The notes under the pieces are model-generated. The model was not told the DNA's origin, searched no databases, and saw only the letters and a program-made list of their open reading frames with translations. This document shows positions 8,691 to 17,280 of a DNA stretch of 26,043 nt, one piece after another (positions within the stretch are counted from its first letter, which is position 1; each line of letters begins with the position of its first letter). A program made the position numbers and the translations under genes. The stretch is from the NCBI GenBank assembly GCA_017517985.1, contig JAFWWX010000286.1:1-26043 (forward strand), written 5' to 3'. The stretch is from Clostridia bacterium (lineage in GTDB: Bacteria; Bacillota_A; Clostridia; Oscillospirales; CAG-382).

Positions 8691-8731
8691 GGTTGGAATC
8701 ACAAAACGCAATGATCTTAATGATTCCAACC
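8691..8731. repeat. Perfect inverted repeat between two small genes
   Basis: GGTTGGAATCA (8691-8701) and TGATTCCAACC (8721-8731) form a perfect 11-bp stem with a 19-nt loop in the 103-nt gap between the 99-aa and 100-aa genes. No T run follows on either strand, so it is not a standard terminator. It may be an mRNA processing or stability element, or a protein-binding dyad. Confidence 0.7.
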
Positions 8732-8765
8732 TTATTGTATCTACATTTATTATCGTATTTATGAA

Positions 8766-9065
8766 TTATATTCTTTTGATAACTACTTGTTTAAGTGCTT
8801 TTAATGCATTTTTAGGATCTTTTCTTATCCAATCAAGCATAAGGAATGCCGCTAAGGTTGTCATAGACGGTTTTTCCTTGAGAATTTTCTCAACTGTATA
8901 TCCGTTGTATTCAACTTCAGATATTTTGTCGCTTTCAACCCAAGTATTAAGAGCCTCTTTTATCTCTTCAGGTAGTGCCTCAATTTTGGGTGCCAAACGC
9001 TCTGTTTGAACTTTATCGTAATTCTTCTTCTCAATCAATGTTTTAATAATGTTTTCAACTTTCAT
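8766..9065 (-). CDS. Small unknown protein, 99 aa
   Basis: Not recognised. It is charged and helical, with 'LAPKIEALPEEIKEALNTWVESDKI', then 'EYNGYTVEKILKEKPSMTTLAAFLMLDWIRKDPKNALKALKQ'. It has no signal peptide or membrane segment. An AAAGGAT ribosome-binding site precedes the ATG. It begins 23 nt after the metallopeptidase gene and is surely in the same transcript. Being small, helical and next to a toxin-like peptidase, it could be an immunity or adaptor protein; this is speculation from position only. Confidence 0.72.
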   Translation of the reverse strand: MKVENIIKTLIEKKNYDKVQTERLAPKIEALPEEIKEALNTWVESDKISEVEYNGYTVEKILKEKPSMTTLAAFLMLDWIRKDPKNALKALKQVVIKRI

Positions 9066-9088
9066 TATTTAATCATCCTTTCAAATTT

Positions 9089-9739
9089 TTAATTTAATCC
9101 TAATTCCTGAACAAAGAAACCTAAAACATTTTCTGAATAATCTCGTGCATCACACTCTATTGCCTGCTCGTAATAACCTTGATAATCATAGTCAGGGCTA
9201 ATATAATTTTTAGGATCCATTTCATATTCCCAAACATCTAATACATCTTGAGGAATATCAGTGAAGCTTTGAGGATCAGCAAGCACATCGCTTTGAAATT
9301 GATGTCTCATTTCGTGAGTCGCTGTGTCAAGGACTTGTACTAATTGAGTAGGATCATCTACTACCGCTTCATTCAAATGAATATATCCATCACCGGAATT
9401 ATATCCAAAAGAAATCATTCCGGGTGTATCACTTGACATAGGCTCAACGATAACACCTTTTGTTTCAATTCCTAAGTTTGCACCTGCTTTTATGTAATAT
9501 TCATTAATCTTAGCTGTTTTCTCATCTAACGACATTTCTGTCCAATTTGCCAAAACTTCTCTTGGAAAAACCTCAGCCATTATTTCTGCTGTTTCAACTG
9601 CTCTGACTTCGTCTACCTCGCTGATAAAACTTTTTTCCTCAAAGGTTTCTAATTGCATAGATTCAAGAATTGCTGCCTCGTTTGCCTGCAAATTTTCGTT
9701 GGCTGCAATTTCCAACATTCCCTCTAAATTTTCAATCAT
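9089..9739 (-). CDS. Toxin-like HExxH metallopeptidase domain protein, 216 aa
   Basis: A zincin-type motif, HEMRH, lies at His142-Glu143-x-x-His146 in 'DTATHEMRHQFQ'. A plausible third ligand, Glu195, lies in 'YYEQAIECDARDY' near the C-terminus. The order 'W..M....K...IN.YY...G.NLGI', then 'G.I.LNE', HExxH and finally 'Y..Q.IE.DAR' matches small metallopeptidase domains common at the ends of bacterial polymorphic toxins. Here the domain stands alone, without a secretion leader, behind an acidic ~60-residue helical N-terminus. It is the first gene of the second transcript of the cluster, starting from the LytTR-box promoter. The start has AAAGGAG. Proteolytic activity is inferred from intact ligands; the target is unknown. 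Confidence 0.7.
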   Translation of the reverse strand: MIENLEGMLEIAANENLQANEAAILESMQLETFEEKSFISEVDEVRAVETAEIMAEVFPREVLANWTEMSLDEKTAKINEYYIKAGANLGIETKGVIVEPMSSDTPGMISFGYNSGDGYIHLNEAVVDDPTQLVQVLDTATHEMRHQFQSDVLADPQSFTDIPQDVLDVWEYEMDPKNYISPDYDYQGYYEQAIECDARDYSENVLGFFVQELGLN

Positions 9740-9786
9740 AATTGTTTCACTCCTTTGTTTTTTAACAGTTTTTATCTGTTGATACG

Positions 9787-9851
9787 ATTATACATCTTTT
9801 TGCATCCAAAAACTCATTTCGGCATTTTTAGACATTTAAAGTGCATTTTTG
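9787..9851 (-). promoter_or_regulatory. Promoter with LytTR-type direct-repeat box (box A)
   Basis: On the minus strand there is a -10 TATAAT (9787-9792) without a usable -35. Exactly 29 nt upstream of it lie two 9-bp direct repeats, GCATTTTTA (9822-9830) and GCATTTTTG (9843-9851), separated by 12 bp. A third CATTT sits in the spacer. LytTR regulators are known to bind pairs of 9-bp direct repeats 12 bp apart. The same box and the same 29-nt spacing recur at 17549-17613. It should drive the metallopeptidase and following genes. Confidence 0.72.
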
Positions 9852-9867
9852 ACATTCTCATATCTCA

Positions 9868-12800
9868 TCACATATCATTTTTTGTCAAAAGATACTTCCA
9901 CGCCCATTTTGTATAGAAATCTCTTACACGATTATCAGCACCTTTTTTCTGTAAAAGCAAATTAATGATTGCCGTCTGTGTTTCATTATCAGAAACTATA
10001 TAAGTTCTGATGTGTTGCCTTAATAAAACATCAGCTCTCTGCACATCATTTTCACAAATTGCCTCAAATATGAAACTCCATACATTATCAGCATCTACCA
10101 TTTTCCATACTAATGATGCGTAGGGTTCTATGCATCCCTTTTCTCTTGGTTTGTTGGTTTTCAAGAACTCATTTAATAGCTTTGCAACTTCTATATCGTT
10201 TTCTGTTGATGCACTTAAAGCTTCAGCAACATCTCTAAGGTATTCAGCATCTACATTTTTAGGAACGAAAGGTGTCAATACCGAAAGTGCATCACCACGA
10301 GCTTCCTCTATGCTCTTATCCTTCAAATAGCAAGGTGTTGGAGTAGGGATAAATTCGTATTTGTTCTCCTTATGTGTTGCTAAATCCACATTGCATAATA
10401 CAGGTTCAAGCCAATCCTTTTGGTATATGATTGCAACACCTGTTTTCAGCCTTGATAATTCATATATCTGTTGAGTGTTCAATCCTATGGTGTTACCAAC
10501 TATCTCTCTGTCTCCGCTTTCCGGCAAACGCAGTATTATCTTGGTATTTGTATTTCTCATAACCGAAGTATCAAGTAATCCCGGAGATTGGTCAACTATC
10601 ATAAAACCCTCACCGTAAGAACGCATTTCTGCTATCATATTTGAAATCATTTCAACGGATTTACCAAGCATATTAGTTCCTTCGTTTGTTTGAGCTGTGG
10701 AAGTTCGTCTTAACAAGTGATGAGCTTCTTCAAGAATTGTAATATGCTGCAAGCTATGATTGGAAGCTTCTTTTTGCATTCTATATTCCTGCAAACGCAT
10801 TATCAGCATTCCCATTATCATTGATTTTGTTTCCGAAGAACCAACTCTACTCAAATCAATTAAAACATTGGAGTCGAATAATTTTTCATCGCCCAAATCT
10901 TCACCGAAAAAGATTTCTTCATAGATACCGTTGCAGAGCGATTCCATTCGGGTAGAAAGCGCTCCTACATAGTTGCCCTTTACTTCCTCAGAAAAAGCAG
11001 TATCGTTCATTTTTTTATTGAATTCTTTCAAAACATCTTTGAGGCTTGGGAATTTTTTTATTCCAAGACATTCTGATGTTTTAAGATTCCAACCAAATGA
11101 TTTATAAGCATTTTCGATTGACGACTTTAAGACAGCGGGCATTGCAGCTGACATAGACCAACTTGCATTGAAGATTTCAACAAGCTTATCTATATGTTCA
11201 TGCACACTAACATCATCATTAAACCACAAAGGATTAATTTTGAGGATTTTTGTTTTCTTAGGATTTGTTCCGTAAACTTCAACATTTTCCTCGTTACCAA
11301 AAATATTTTTGTATTCACCCTTTGCAGGCTCTATGACCATAAAAGGAACATTCAATCTCATCAATTCTTCAATAATTCTAAAAACTGTATTAGATTTTCC
11401 TGAGCCATTAGTTCCTGCAATAAATGTGTGTGCAGCTAAGCTTTGTAAATCAAGAAGTACGGGTTGTTGTGTTTGTTTACCCATATGATTAACTTCGCCA
11501 ACCCTCACTAATGAACCATTTTCAAGTGATTTACTTCGCACAACTTCAACACCAAATGAAGCATGGTTAGCAACGCTTACTCCAAGTATTGACTTTTTAG
11601 GGAATGCCATTTGTTTTGATAATTCTCTGCTACTCAATAACATAGCTGTTGTAAAAACACCGTCTTCTTGATACTCAAGTGTTGGATGAACAAAATGAAG
11701 CAGAGAATTTCTAACCTTTTCAATTCCATTTTCCTTTGTCCAAGTATTGATTGAAACGGGTTGTTGGCTATCACCATAGCTTTGGATCAACGCCTGATAT
11801 TGTCCGGCTACAAACAAGTTTACACTCGCACTTCCTGATACAATATATGTGCAACAGTTAAACATACCATAGTTTTTACACTTGTTTAGCCACTTCAAAT
11901 AGCTCTTTAATTTATCACTCAATTCGGAAATGTGAATATCTTTAGTGGTATTCTGAATTGATGTAGATTCAGTCTGTGTATTTGAAACACCTTGTCCGAC
12001 TTGTTTTGTTTCACCCTCTTGAATTGAAATATTTATCCCTTTCTGTTCGCCATTGTTAATAGAAACATTTTCGGGCGAATCACCATAATTTCCGTTTGCT
12101 TGTTCTTCAACCAAAGCTACTTCATTAGGCTTAACAACCGCCAATTTATTTTCGCCGCTAGGTAAAGCTTTTTTATCTACTCCTTTTAGTAGTTGATCAG
12201 TTGCATTCATTGCTAAATAAGCTGCACCAATATTGCCCCCGGTTCCCCAAAGAGTAAGACCACCCACACCCAATTTAGCTATTGTTTTACCCGTTTCAGC
12301 CATTTTTTCTCTTTCGCTTTTTTCTCTTCTGTATGTACTCGAAAATGAATGGCTTTGTGTTAGGTTTATTCCTTTACTAAGCACTTTGTTTATACTTTCT
12401 GAGGAACTTTCAGAAACAGTATAGTTACTCCCGGTTTGAACTGTAACCGAGACATTTTCTATCGCAGATAAATGAGTTCCTAATTCGTGATAGCCATTTT
12501 TTACTATTTCAACTTCATCGTTAGTAATCGGATCGGCTATTACAATTATTGAAAAATTCTTTTCACGCACAGCTCCCAAAAGTGTCTCTATACCGTATTC
12601 CGATTCTTCTTCGCCGTCAGAAACGTTTGGCACACAAGAAACAGATGTTATACATTGACTATCAAAACCATTATCCAAGCAATCGTTTACAATTCTTTTT
12701 ATTTCTTTTGCAGAAACGATTTCTTCTATTTCTGAACCCGGCATATTTCCGTTTATGCTAGTTCTTAAAATATCTCTAATAACACTTAGGTAATATACGT

Positions 12801-13113
12801 TTTCACAATTCTTCTTATTTACAGCTCCTAAATATAATTCTGTTCTTCCTTCTATGCATTGCAGTAGCATTACACAAGAAGCCCCACAAGAATGAAGTGC
12901 ATTAAAAACAACAGAAAACTTATCAAACCCAACTTCATCATTTCCATATACAAGTTCAGAAATTTTAAATAAACACAAAACATCTTCAACGTTAATCATT
13001 TCATCATCAGAGTCCAAATCGACCACTTTTAACTTAGAAAGTCCGGAATAATGAGATTGGTTTATTACCTGTTCAGCCAACAATAATAAGTCGGCATTTT
13101 TTTCATTCATCAT
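9868..13113 (-). CDS. HerA/FtsK-type ATPase with long N-terminal region, 1081 aa
   Basis: The C-terminal half is a HerA-like (DUF87) ATPase: Walker A G567-TNGSG-K573-S574, Walker B 'ITILEEAHHLL' with Glu795-Glu796, and 'IVDQSPGLLDTSVMRNTNTKIILRLP', the HerA sensor segment. Such ATPases form hexamers that move DNA or protein. Residues 1-560 do not match a known HerA helper. They include a Ser/Thr/Gln-rich linker and a Gly-rich hydrophobic stretch (about 270-303, IAKLGVGG...GGNIGAAYLAM) that may insert in or lie on a membrane. The ATG lies 3 nt after the stop of the 355-aa gene, so they are coupled. No NurA nuclease, SIR2 or DUF4297 partner is present, unlike known HerA systems. The motifs are intact. 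Confidence 0.88.
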   Translation of the reverse strand: MMNEKNADLLLLAEQVINQSHYSGLSKLKVVDLDSDDEMINVEDVLCLFKISELVYGNDEVGFDKFSVVFNALHSCGASCVMLLQCIEGRTELYLGAVNKKNCENVYYLSVIRDILRTSINGNMPGSEIEEIVSAKEIKRIVNDCLDNGFDSQCITSVSCVPNVSDGEEESEYGIETLLGAVREKNFSIIVIADPITNDEVEIVKNGYHELGTHLSAIENVSVTVQTGSNYTVSESSSESINKVLSKGINLTQSHSFSSTYRREKSEREKMAETGKTIAKLGVGGLTLWGTGGNIGAAYLAMNATDQLLKGVDKKALPSGENKLAVVKPNEVALVEEQANGNYGDSPENVSINNGEQKGINISIQEGETKQVGQGVSNTQTESTSIQNTTKDIHISELSDKLKSYLKWLNKCKNYGMFNCCTYIVSGSASVNLFVAGQYQALIQSYGDSQQPVSINTWTKENGIEKVRNSLLHFVHPTLEYQEDGVFTTAMLLSSRELSKQMAFPKKSILGVSVANHASFGVEVVRSKSLENGSLVRVGEVNHMGKQTQQPVLLDLQSLAAHTFIAGTNGSGKSNTVFRIIEELMRLNVPFMVIEPAKGEYKNIFGNEENVEVYGTNPKKTKILKINPLWFNDDVSVHEHIDKLVEIFNASWSMSAAMPAVLKSSIENAYKSFGWNLKTSECLGIKKFPSLKDVLKEFNKKMNDTAFSEEVKGNYVGALSTRMESLCNGIYEEIFFGEDLGDEKLFDSNVLIDLSRVGSSETKSMIMGMLIMRLQEYRMQKEASNHSLQHITILEEAHHLLRRTSTAQTNEGTNMLGKSVEMISNMIAEMRSYGEGFMIVDQSPGLLDTSVMRNTNTKIILRLPESGDREIVGNTIGLNTQQIYELSRLKTGVAIIYQKDWLEPVLCNVDLATHKENKYEFIPTPTPCYLKDKSIEEARGDALSVLTPFVPKNVDAEYLRDVAEALSASTENDIEVAKLLNEFLKTNKPREKGCIEPYASLVWKMVDADNVWSFIFEAICENDVQRADVLLRQHIRTYIVSDNETQTAIINLLLQKKGADNRVRDFYTKWAWKYLLTKNDM

Positions 13114-13116
13114 TCA

Positions 13117-14184
13117 TTACACCCCACAATTCATTTTCAAGAAATCATTTGTTTTTTTGTAAAGCACATCAATACACTCATAATGAAATACTTCTTCTTT
13201 ATTATCCTTGCTTACAGAGAATAGAATATCAATGTAATCGCAAATGTGCTTCAATGCTACTATAAATGGTTCAAATTCACCACATAGTTGTCGTATATTT
13301 TCAAATCTGATTTTTTCTTCAACACTAAGATTTACTACTTTTTTTGCAAGGTTTCCGTATTCTTGTTTTATTTCATTTAAAGTAGTTGTGTATTCCTTAT
13401 GTAATGCTTTTAGTAGTGTACTACATTTCTTTATTTTCAACTTTACAGTTGAGGGAGCTCCGTACTTTGTTTTGGCAGATGTTTTATAATCTTCGCTTTC
13501 CAAGCAAAAAGTAAAATCCATTTTAGGCACGGATTGAGCATAGTAAAAGTAGTTGTCCTTCTTTTCCTTTGTATCAAAACAACAATAAATCGCATTTCTC
13601 GGCATCCTCAACGATCTTGTCAATCGTTGAATATCTTTCAATTTCTCATAAGATGTAAAATAAGCATCATGTACATAACAACATCTTTTATCTTTATTCT
13701 CATCTGCCTCAATTAAATCATTATCGTTTTCTATATGGCAACTCCATTCATCCGTATCTTCAAATTCAGGGAACTCAACATTGTTTAATGATTTAAAACC
13801 TAAAAAGCTAAGTTGTTTTTTAGTTGCAGTATTTTTAATTTCAAGTTTATTTATTAAATTTCCGAGTAACTCGTCATATTTTTGGCAAATATCCCACTCT
13901 ATAAATTCAAGTTGTATTTGACTGTTATTGTCCAAACATTTTTTCACATCATCAAAATCAATTTTTCTGCCATGAAATATCAATTCAATGGTGTTTTCTC
14001 GTGCTAAATCTATGAGTTGATACTCAAGACCTTTCCAAGAACCGTCAGGATACAGCCACGTTTGTAACGGATAGTTACGAACAGGATATAAAAAACCAAA
14101 TATATCATTTTTATCAACTGCTACATCATTGATTAAAACATCAATTTCCTGAGCAACAGAATCATGCCATATTTCAACTTTCAT
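13117..14184 (-). CDS. Unknown 355-aa protein coupled to the HerA-type ATPase
   Basis: Not recognised. The N-terminal ~110 residues look like an alpha/beta domain with 'YPVRNYPLQTWLYPDGSWKG' (the most distinctive segment), 'LEYQLIDLAREN' and 'IELIFHGRKIDFDDVKKCL'. An acidic linker follows, then a second region (about 155-235) with several Cys and aromatic residues. The C-terminal ~100 residues are helical and probably coiled-coil. No membrane segment is seen. An AAGGAG ribosome-binding site lies directly after a strong terminator-like hairpin that separates it from the Hsp70-like gene. It ends 3 nt before the ATPase start, so it is probably a dedicated partner or substrate receptor of that ATPase, which is inference. 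Confidence 0.8.
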   Translation of the reverse strand: MKVEIWHDSVAQEIDVLINDVAVDKNDIFGFLYPVRNYPLQTWLYPDGSWKGLEYQLIDLARENTIELIFHGRKIDFDDVKKCLDNNSQIQLEFIEWDICQKYDELLGNLINKLEIKNTATKKQLSFLGFKSLNNVEFPEFEDTDEWSCHIENDNDLIEADENKDKRCCYVHDAYFTSYEKLKDIQRLTRSLRMPRNAIYCCFDTKEKKDNYFYYAQSVPKMDFTFCLESEDYKTSAKTKYGAPSTVKLKIKKCSTLLKALHKEYTTTLNEIKQEYGNLAKKVVNLSVEEKIRFENIRQLCGEFEPFIVALKHICDYIDILFSVSKDNKEEVFHYECIDVLYKKTNDFLKMNCGV

Positions 14185-14204
14185 ATTATTCTATCTCCTT
14201 TTGA

Positions 14205-14234
14205 AAAGAGCCACCGCTGATGCGGCGGCTCTTT
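14205..14234 (-). terminator. Strong intra-cluster hairpin terminator/attenuator
   Basis: AAAGAGCCACCGC (14205-14217) pairs with GCGGCGGCTCTTT (14222-14234) with one mismatch and a TGAT loop. On the minus strand it is followed by a short T run (CTCTTTTC), and the next gene's AAGGAG starts within a few nt. It sits right after the Hsp70-like stop, so it probably ends part of the transcription and lowers expression of the downstream 355-aa and ATPase genes. Confidence 0.82.
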
Positions 14235-14238
14235 AATG

Positions 14239-16476
14239 TTATTTGCTTTCAATAGCATATTTTATATCTTCTGCTCGTTTTTCAATCTGACCTTTCAAAC
14301 TGTCAGATACTTTCTTAACAATTTCATTTGCCAATTCAGGTTTATTAAAAACATCTTCAATTTGTTTAGGGATGTTTGCATCGTTTATGCTTGAGTTTAT
14401 CTTATCATCGGTCATCGTCTTTCTGGCAACCTTTGGAAGATCCCAAGACATAACCTTATCCTTAAACATGTCTTTAACTGAATCAAATCCTTTAGACACT
14501 AATACTTTAACAGAATAAGCAACGACAGCTGCTAAAATCCCCCAACCAACAGGTCCCATAGCAACAAGTGTTGAGAATATCAAAGAAGCCAATGTTGTTG
14601 AAATATATGATATTATAACGATTATAACCGCCATAATAGTTGTAACCGATATGCCTGCAATTAATCCGGTAATTACAGAAACAACCCCCGAAATAGTATC
14701 CATGAATGCTAAAGGATCTAATTTCAATTCACTATTAAGAGATATTTTAGGCACATTCATAATATTGAGGTCATCAATGCCTATATCTGTAACCCCATAT
14801 TTGGTACAAAGCGCCTTTAATTCTACGGCTATATCTTTTCCTACGCTATCTCTTAACCATGTTTCTATGGCTTTTGTATATTCTTTATTACTTGACAAAA
14901 GCTTTGTAAGATTTGCTTCCGAGCAATCATTTTTAATCTTTTGATTCATGCCATTGAGTGTTGTAATACTACCATTTTTCCATTCTGAAACGCGGCTTTT
15001 TATAACCGGCTTTATTACACCTGATATAATTTCACCCATCTTTTTTGATAGTGCAGGAATGTTTCCTTTTATAATTTTGCCTAATTTTTCATCAACAAGG
15101 GTTTTTAAATCTTTACGGAAGGCTTCTGATTTTTCGTTAGATGGTCCAACGAGAGCTAAACCTTTTGAAATAGTTCTCGACGGATCCATATCATATCCCA
15201 ATGAATCAGAAGAAATTTCATTAAATACCTCTAAAACAATTTGCGGTGCAAAGGGCATTTTGGAAGCACTACCTGTCAGAATAATATGTCCTACTTTAAT
15301 TCCCATTTTGGACATTTCTGTTTTCTTTTCAATCAAGAAATCTTTAAATAGATTTTTCCAAGACTTGTTGCCCATAGCTTTAGCTTCGTCAACGGGAAGA
15401 TTTATTGTTTCTGTCAAAATCTTCGATATTGGTGTGTTATCGATGATATTATCAAGAATTTCTTTTGTTAATCTTATGCCGGGGAATGTACTGAAATTTA
15501 CTACCGCCATACCTGCTGTTGTACTGTATAATGTTTCTTTTGCTTTACGGCAAGACAAGGTAAGTGCATTTGGAATTGTAGGATTACCTTTTAGTAAGCT
15601 TTCATAAACAGACCACGAAGCCGGATTCTTTTTCAACTCATTCAAGTACCAATCTCTGATCATAAAATCAATACTTCTGGCACCCAAATAATTACTTCCG
15701 GTATTATACTGATGATTATTTGAGGAAGCAGTCATCGCCGTCAAATCTATTGTAGAAGAACCGATGTCAATCAGAAGAACACTTTCTCCTTTAGGTAATC
15801 TTCCGAAAGACTCTACATCCTTCGAGTACAAATATGCGGCTCTTGATTCCGCTTCCATTATTATGCTTGATTTTTTGTCAGCATATTTTCCGGAACCCAA
15901 TATTGTGTTTTTCATTATTAACTCATAAATTGCAACATCAAGTTCCGTCCAATTTGTAGGATGTCCAACGCAGAACACTACTTCATCACTACCCATTGCA
16001 GCTGTTCTTAATTTGTTTATGTAAGTTTCATTTGTGAAAATCGAATTTGTGAACGAAACGACAGAATTCTTAAATTCTATCATTTCTTCTGTGTTGCCTT
16101 CGAACCAAACACTTTCCGATGGCCAAACAGTTGTTGAAGAATCTAACAAGGATTTTACAATCTGCACATTCTCAACAACACTTTTGTCTGATTTAGCAAG
16201 CAAATCGCTTGGGCGTCTTTTAAAATTTATTACAATATTTTTTACTAAATCCGGAGCTATTACGATTGTTGACGAAAACATTACTTTTCCGCTTTCATCA
16301 TACGCAAAAATAGTCGGCATCGCTTTGCCGGGCTCATTACTATCCGGCATTGTCATATCATCAAACAATGTTTTGCTTGTGTTTTTTCCACATTCCAAGG
16401 TAACCACATCTGTAATAGTTTCGCCGTCTCCCAAATCGTATCCAATGTATGTTTTTCTTATAACTTCTTTAGACAT
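14239..16476 (-). CDS. Hsp70/actin-like ATPase with hydrophobic C-terminal segment, 745 aa
   Basis: The actin/Hsp70 nucleotide-binding fold spans about residues 1-450. It has phosphate-1 motif YDLGDGET at Asp14, phosphate-2 motif LIDIGSSTIDLT at Asp237 and adenosine motif ILTGSASKMPF at Gly402. A normal Hsp70 substrate-binding domain is not seen. Instead there is a helical region, then a strongly hydrophobic, Gly/Ala-containing stretch at about 592-663 (ending GPVGWGILAAVVAYSVKVLV), then a charged tail. The hydrophobic part suggests membrane attachment or insertion. Start: GGAGGATAAAG before the ATG. The coiled-coil gene lies 24 nt upstream. It is followed by a strong hairpin. It is not DnaK (no DnaJ/GrpE genes, different C-terminus) and differs from plasmid ParM. 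It may be a chaperone-type motor working with the HerA-type ATPase, which is inference. Confidence 0.82.
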   Translation of the reverse strand: MSKEVIRKTYIGYDLGDGETITDVVTLECGKNTSKTLFDDMTMPDSNEPGKAMPTIFAYDESGKVMFSSTIVIAPDLVKNIVINFKRRPSDLLAKSDKSVVENVQIVKSLLDSSTTVWPSESVWFEGNTEEMIEFKNSVVSFTNSIFTNETYINKLRTAAMGSDEVVFCVGHPTNWTELDVAIYELIMKNTILGSGKYADKKSSIIMEAESRAAYLYSKDVESFGRLPKGESVLLIDIGSSTIDLTAMTASSNNHQYNTGSNYLGARSIDFMIRDWYLNELKKNPASWSVYESLLKGNPTIPNALTLSCRKAKETLYSTTAGMAVVNFSTFPGIRLTKEILDNIIDNTPISKILTETINLPVDEAKAMGNKSWKNLFKDFLIEKKTEMSKMGIKVGHIILTGSASKMPFAPQIVLEVFNEISSDSLGYDMDPSRTISKGLALVGPSNEKSEAFRKDLKTLVDEKLGKIIKGNIPALSKKMGEIISGVIKPVIKSRVSEWKNGSITTLNGMNQKIKNDCSEANLTKLLSSNKEYTKAIETWLRDSVGKDIAVELKALCTKYGVTDIGIDDLNIMNVPKISLNSELKLDPLAFMDTISGVVSVITGLIAGISVTTIMAVIIVIISYISTTLASLIFSTLVAMGPVGWGILAAVVAYSVKVLVSKGFDSVKDMFKDKVMSWDLPKVARKTMTDDKINSSINDANIPKQIEDVFNKPELANEIVKKVSDSLKGQIEKRAEDIKYAIESK

Positions 16477-16500
16477 TTCTTTATCCTCCGTATTATATTA

Positions 16501-17256
16501 TTAAACTGCAGAAATAAATTTTATTCCCTTAACGTAAACTTCATTGTTTCTTATTAAGCAAGGCTTTGTATTAAGGTTTTCATTTTCCATTTTATATTCT
16601 GTGAACATTGCAGCCGCCGCATATGGGGCATTATCTGCATTCCAAAATACTTCTATGCTCATATCTTTTAACAACTCAATCAGTTGTTCGTTTTCTGCCG
16701 TTGCTTGCTCTCCGTTAACCGACAACATATACTGAACTCTTTCAGCAATCATTTTATCGCTGTTTTCTTTGTCTGATTTCAGCAAATTGTGTTCTTTGTT
16801 CAGTTTTTCATATTTATCAAATAAATCGCTGCTGCGCTTTTTTTCATCATCACAATTTGCAGTTGCTTCATTTTCTATTTGATATAATTTTTCTGAAATA
16901 TCCTCTACAACTGTTTTTACTTCTGCCGGATTAACAGTTAACCATTGTTTTGCATAAGAATCGTCAATATTAACCGTTACATCGCCATCATTATCTTCTG
17001 CGGAATTCATTAGATTTCTAATCGTTTTCTCTTTCTTAATAATTTGCACTCCAAACAAACTCAAAATAGCGTTGAATGGATTGTTGGAGTCCAAACAATT
17101 TTCCACTGCAGTTCGCAACTGCTTTTTATCAACATACACCGTATCTAACAAACCCGGCAGGGCATTAAGGACATCATTACCTTTGTCAAGACGTCCTTTT
17201 CGGATTTCATCACGGATAATTTCACATACACATTCTTCAATTCTTGTTTTCCTCAT
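16501..17256 (-). CDS. Coiled-coil protein, 251 aa, upstream of the Hsp70-like gene
   Basis: Not recognised by family. The N-terminal ~70 residues are helical (IEECVCEIIRDEIRKG). About residues 110-175 form a charged coiled coil with several KYEKLNKEHNLLKSDKEN-type heptads. The C-terminus has a compact region, 'EVFWNADNAPYAAAAMFTEYK', and ends in short strands. AAAGGTGA precedes the ATG. It directly precedes the Hsp70-like gene in the same operon. A long coiled coil followed by a small domain recalls nucleotide-exchange factors such as GrpE, so a co-chaperone role is possible, but there is no sequence match to support that name. Confidence 0.75.
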   Translation of the reverse strand: MRKTRIEECVCEIIRDEIRKGRLDKGNDVLNALPGLLDTVYVDKKQLRTAVENCLDSNNPFNAILSLFGVQIIKKEKTIRNLMNSAEDNDGDVTVNIDDSYAKQWLTVNPAEVKTVVEDISEKLYQIENEATANCDDEKKRSSDLFDKYEKLNKEHNLLKSDKENSDKMIAERVQYMLSVNGEQATAENEQLIELLKDMSIEVFWNADNAPYAAAAMFTEYKMENENLNTKPCLIRNNEVYVKGIKFISAV

Positions 17257-17280
17257 TTCAATTCACCTTTCTCAATAAAA

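Noticed and set aside
9787..9880. CAT triplets recurring about every 10 bp along the whole stretch, as a longer operator array
   Set aside because: Only the paired 9-bp repeats at 9822-9851 recur at the second promoter; the outer CATs are irregular and could be chance in AT-rich DNA.
9868..13113. VirB4/TraG-type conjugation ATPase
   Set aside because: The Walker B context (EEAHHLL) and the 'QSPGLLDxxVxxxxNTxIILRLP' segment fit HerA better, and the neighbours are not secretion genes.
14948..15607. 219-aa open frame on the plus strand
   Set aside because: Fully antisense to the Hsp70-like gene, no ribosome-binding site, and no protein-like motif; the minus-strand gene has intact phosphate and adenosine motifs here.
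14239..16476. DnaK chaperone or plasmid ParM identity for the 745-aa protein
   Set aside because: There is a hydrophobic tail instead of a substrate-binding domain, no DnaJ/GrpE genes, and the protein is too long for ParM.
16034..16504. 156-aa open frame on the plus strand
   Set aside because: Antisense to the start of the Hsp70-like gene; composition follows that gene's codons.
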